The notes under the pieces: generated by a model
Seen by the model: the letters and a program-made list of their open reading frames with translations, nothing else
What the model was told of the DNA's origin: nothing
Database searches by the model: none
From: Heteroruminococcus sp964370005
GTDB taxonomy: Bacteria; Bacillota; Clostridia; Oscillospirales; Ruminococcaceae
Direction: 5' to 3'
DNA length: 16,559 nt
Assembly (NCBI GenBank): GCA_964370005.1
Contig: CAYJGR010000054.1
Span: 1 to 16,559 of the forward strand
Translations under genes and position numbers: made by a program
In this document: piece by piece, positions 14,604-16,559 of the stretch
How positions within the stretch are numbered: position 1 is the first letter of the stretch
Layout: each line of letters starts with the position of its first letter

Positions 14604-15782
14604 ATGGCTGATATCTTAAACTGTAGCATAAAAGAGATGGCGGGGATAAGGTTTGACTGTAACTGTGGCAGACACCACAGCCTGCCTATAAATCACATAG
14701 CCGTGGGGAGTGGGATATTGCCCGAAATTTTGCCCATGGCAGAGCCTTTCTTGGGAAAACCCGTGCTCATGGTCAGCGATAACAACACATTTGCTGCCGC
14801 AGGGGAGCAAACCCTATCACTTTTGCGTGGGCAGGGGCAAAATGTAAAGTCGTTTGTCTTTGAAACAGGTGGTGATATACTCATACCCGACGAGAGGGCG
14901 CTCGGGCGACTTTTTATGGAGCTTGAGTGCGACACCGCCCTGATCGTGGCTGTAGGGTCGGGCACTATAAATGATATGTGCAAATATATGTCGGCACGCA
15001 CCGGCATACCCTACATTGTTGTATGTACCGCCCCCTCGATGGATGGCTATGCCGCCGATGGTGCTCCTATGATATGCGATGGCTTTAAGATATCCTTTGT
15101 GGCCACACTGCCCATAGGAATTGTGGGGGATACCGACATTATGAAGGATGCCCCCGACAAGCTCATATGGGCGGGATATGGGGATGCCATAGGCAAACTG
15201 ACAGCTCTGGCCGATTGGAAGTTGGCGGTGGCCATGCAGGGAGAATACCACTGTGCCACCTGTGCAAAGCTGGTGGAAAAGGCACTGCAAAAGGTCATAG
15301 ACAATACCGAGGGCATCGCAAATAGGCAACCACAGGCCATAGGATATCTGGCCGAGGCGCTTATACTGACAGGGGTGGCCATGGGGCTTATTGGGGTTTC
15401 ACGCCCCGCCTCGGGGGCAGAACATATGCTAAGCCACCACTGGGAGATGCACTTTATAGCTGCCGGCAAATACCCCGAACTGCACGGCATAAAAGTGGGT
15501 GTGGCAACCCCGATAATCGCCCGAGTGTTTGAACTGTTGGGGGAGGAACTGCCGGGAGAGGCCATGGAAATTTGCCCAAAACCCGAGTATGTGAAGGGAC
15601 TGCTGTCCGATGTGGGCGCGCCTGTACTGCCGAGCGCAGTAGGGGTGGACAGAGAGTTGTTTGCACGTTCCATGATGGAGGCCTTTGAGGTGCGAAAGCG
15701 GTACAGCGTACTGCAATATGCTGTCGAGGCGGGCAAGATGCAGACGATAACCGACATTATAACAAAAGAAATTTACGGGTGA
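14604..15782 (+). CDS. sn-glycerol-1-phosphate dehydrogenase (AraM/EgsA-like)
   Basis: Reduces dihydroxyacetone phosphate to sn-glycerol-1-phosphate with NAD(P)H, the archaeal-handed backbone that some Firmicutes also make. The 392-residue product shows the nucleotide-binding VGSGTIND at 117-124, TAPSMDGYA at 142-150, and likely metal ligands D194 (in GYGDAIGK), H274 (in SGAEHMLSHHWEM) and H294 (in ELHGIKVG). The N-terminus has a short CNCGRHH segment at 19-25 that is frequent, as I recall, in clostridial members. Length matches AraM (about 390). The ATG at 14604 has GGAGAG about 8 bases upstream. The in-frame ATG at 14562 lies inside the CPBP gene and lacks a site. It starts 16 bases after the CPBP gene and is followed at 4 bases by a HAD-IIA phosphatase. 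No PcrB-like prenyltransferase is in the window, so the fate of the product is open. Confidence 0.92.
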   Translation: MADILNCSIKEMAGIRFDCNCGRHHSLPINHIAVGSGILPEILPMAEPFLGKPVLMVSDNNTFAAAGEQTLSLLRGQGQNVKSFVFETGGDILIPDERALGRLFMELECDTALIVAVGSGTINDMCKYMSARTGIPYIVVCTAPSMDGYAADGAPMICDGFKISFVATLPIGIVGDTDIMKDAPDKLIWAGYGDAIGKLTALADWKLAVAMQGEYHCATCAKLVEKALQKVIDNTEGIANRQPQAIGYLAEALILTGVAMGLIGVSRPASGAEHMLSHHWEMHFIAAGKYPELHGIKVGVATPIIARVFELLGEELPGEAMEICPKPEYVKGLLSDVGAPVLPSAVGVDRELFARSMMEAFEVRKRYSVLQYAVEAGKMQTITDIITKEIYG

Positions 15783-15786
15783 GGGC

Positions 15787-16559
15787 ATGGATAAAAAAAG
15801 TGTGCTAAGAGATGTAGAGCTGTTTGTGCTGGATATGGATGGCACGTTTTATCTCGGTGATAGGCTTATAGAGGGGTCGATCGAGTTTATACAGCGGGTG
15901 CGGGAGAGTGGGAGACGGTTTGTGTTTTTTACAAACAATTCCTCCAAAAGTCCCGAGGATTACCGAAGAAAATTGGCCGGCATGGGACTTGAAACCGAGG
16001 TGGGGCAGGTGTTGACATCGGGGGATGTCACAGCGGCTTATTTGCAAAACCATCACCCAAAAAAGAGGGTATATCTTGTGGGTACGCCACCTCTCGAGCA
16101 AAGTTTTAGAGAGAAGGGCATAGAACTTGTGAGCGAAAACCCCGACATAGTTGTGGTGGGGTTTGACACCACCCTGACATATGAAAAGCTATCGAAGGCC
16201 TGCACATTTATTAGAAATGGAGCGTTATTTTTGGCCACCCATCTCGACATAAACTGCCCCACCGAGGATGGCTTTATCCCCGATTGCGGTGCTATGTGCG
16301 CCCTTATTGAGTGCTCGACCGGCGTGAAACCACGATATCTCGGCAAACCATTCGCCGAGACGGCCGACATGGTGCTGCGTATAACAGGTGCGGTGCGGGA
16401 GCGGGTAGCCTTTGTGGGTGATCGCATCTATACAGATGTGGCCACAGGTGTGAACAACGGCGCCAAGGGGATATTGGTGCTCACAGGCGAGGCCACCATG
16501 AAGGATGTGGAAGGCTCTGATATAAAACCGAGTTGTGTATTCGAGTCGCTGTATGAGAT
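15787..16559 (+). CDS. HAD-IIA sugar-phosphatase-like hydrolase (AraL/NagD type), 3' partial
   Basis: The gene runs off the right edge without a stop; 257 residues are visible of an expected 260-280, so only the C-terminal tip is missing. All HAD motifs are present: D16-M-D18-G-T (nucleophile and acid), T49 in FFTNNSS, K187 in YLGKPF, and D212 with D217 in GDRIYTD. The cap region between about 70 and 180 is of the class IIA form found in NagD, AraL and phosphoglycolate phosphatases. Such enzymes dephosphorylate small phosphorylated metabolites with broad specificity. The ATG is 4 bases after the dehydrogenase stop, and its ribosome-binding site (GGTGAGGG, 15778-15785) overlaps that stop, so the two are translationally coupled. 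The same pairing occurs in the Bacillus arabinose operon as araL-araM, though in reverse order. Ile codons are ATA 8, ATC 3, ATT 2. Confidence 0.92.
   Translation, partial: MDKKSVLRDVELFVLDMDGTFYLGDRLIEGSIEFIQRVRESGRRFVFFTNNSSKSPEDYRRKLAGMGLETEVGQVLTSGDVTAAYLQNHHPKKRVYLVGTPPLEQSFREKGIELVSENPDIVVVGFDTTLTYEKLSKACTFIRNGALFLATHLDINCPTEDGFIPDCGAMCALIECSTGVKPRYLGKPFAETADMVLRITGAVRERVAFVGDRIYTDVATGVNNGAKGILVLTGEATMKDVEGSDIKPSCVFESLYE

Noticed and set aside
15047..15757. 236-codon open frame on the - strand inside the G1P dehydrogenase gene
   Set aside because: Fully antisense to a well-conserved gene, with low-complexity Ser/Pro/Ala content expected of a shadow frame.

Overview
The window looks like a chromosomal piece of a low-to-moderate-GC Firmicute of class Clostridia, most likely an uncultured gut-type member of the Oscillospirales. 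The reasons are the close pairing of a WalJ/YycJ-type metallo-beta-lactamase-fold gene with rlmH, a DacF-type D,D-carboxypeptidase, Shine-Dalgarno-led genes all on the + strand, a long-form (LeuA-like) citramalate synthase, and an AraM-type glycerol-1-phosphate dehydrogenase. Host codon use is distinctive, with AUA favoured for isoleucine. The taxonomic call rests on family resemblance recalled from memory, not on a search.

Layout. Positions 1-299 hold a possible dispersed-repeat fragment and the murA promoter. Positions 300-2982 carry a housekeeping block: murA (peptidoglycan precursor), a WalJ-like hydrolase and rlmH (23S rRNA methyltransferase). Positions 3006-6126 carry a zinc-ribbon protein of unknown function, a membrane-anchored D,D-carboxypeptidase with an altered KTG box, and a secreted Ser/Glu-rich protein with a C-terminal membrane anchor. 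Positions 6154-10617 carry mnmA (tRNA 2-thiolation), an ABC exporter half-transporter and cimA (citramalate synthase).

Positions 10630-11540 are a self-contained cassette: strong promoter, a 78-residue putative antitoxin, an overlapping zeta-toxin-like kinase and a terminator. Its Ile codon use differs clearly from the host genes, so it is probably an acquired toxin-antitoxin module. A membrane diguanylate cyclase with its own promoter follows (11727-12896).

Positions 12998-16559 appear to be a separate transcription unit. A good promoter precedes a sirtuin of the ADP-ribosylating 'class M' type, a CPBP intramembrane protease 3 bases downstream, an sn-glycerol-1-phosphate dehydrogenase, and a HAD-IIA phosphatase 4 bases after that which runs off the 3' edge. 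The dehydrogenase-phosphatase pair recalls araM-araL of Bacillus. The sirtuin lacks the macrodomain and GcvH-like partners usually linked to its class. This last unit and the toxin-antitoxin cassette are the most interesting parts; the rest is ordinary core genome. No rRNA, tRNA, CRISPR array, insertion sequence or riboswitch was recognised.
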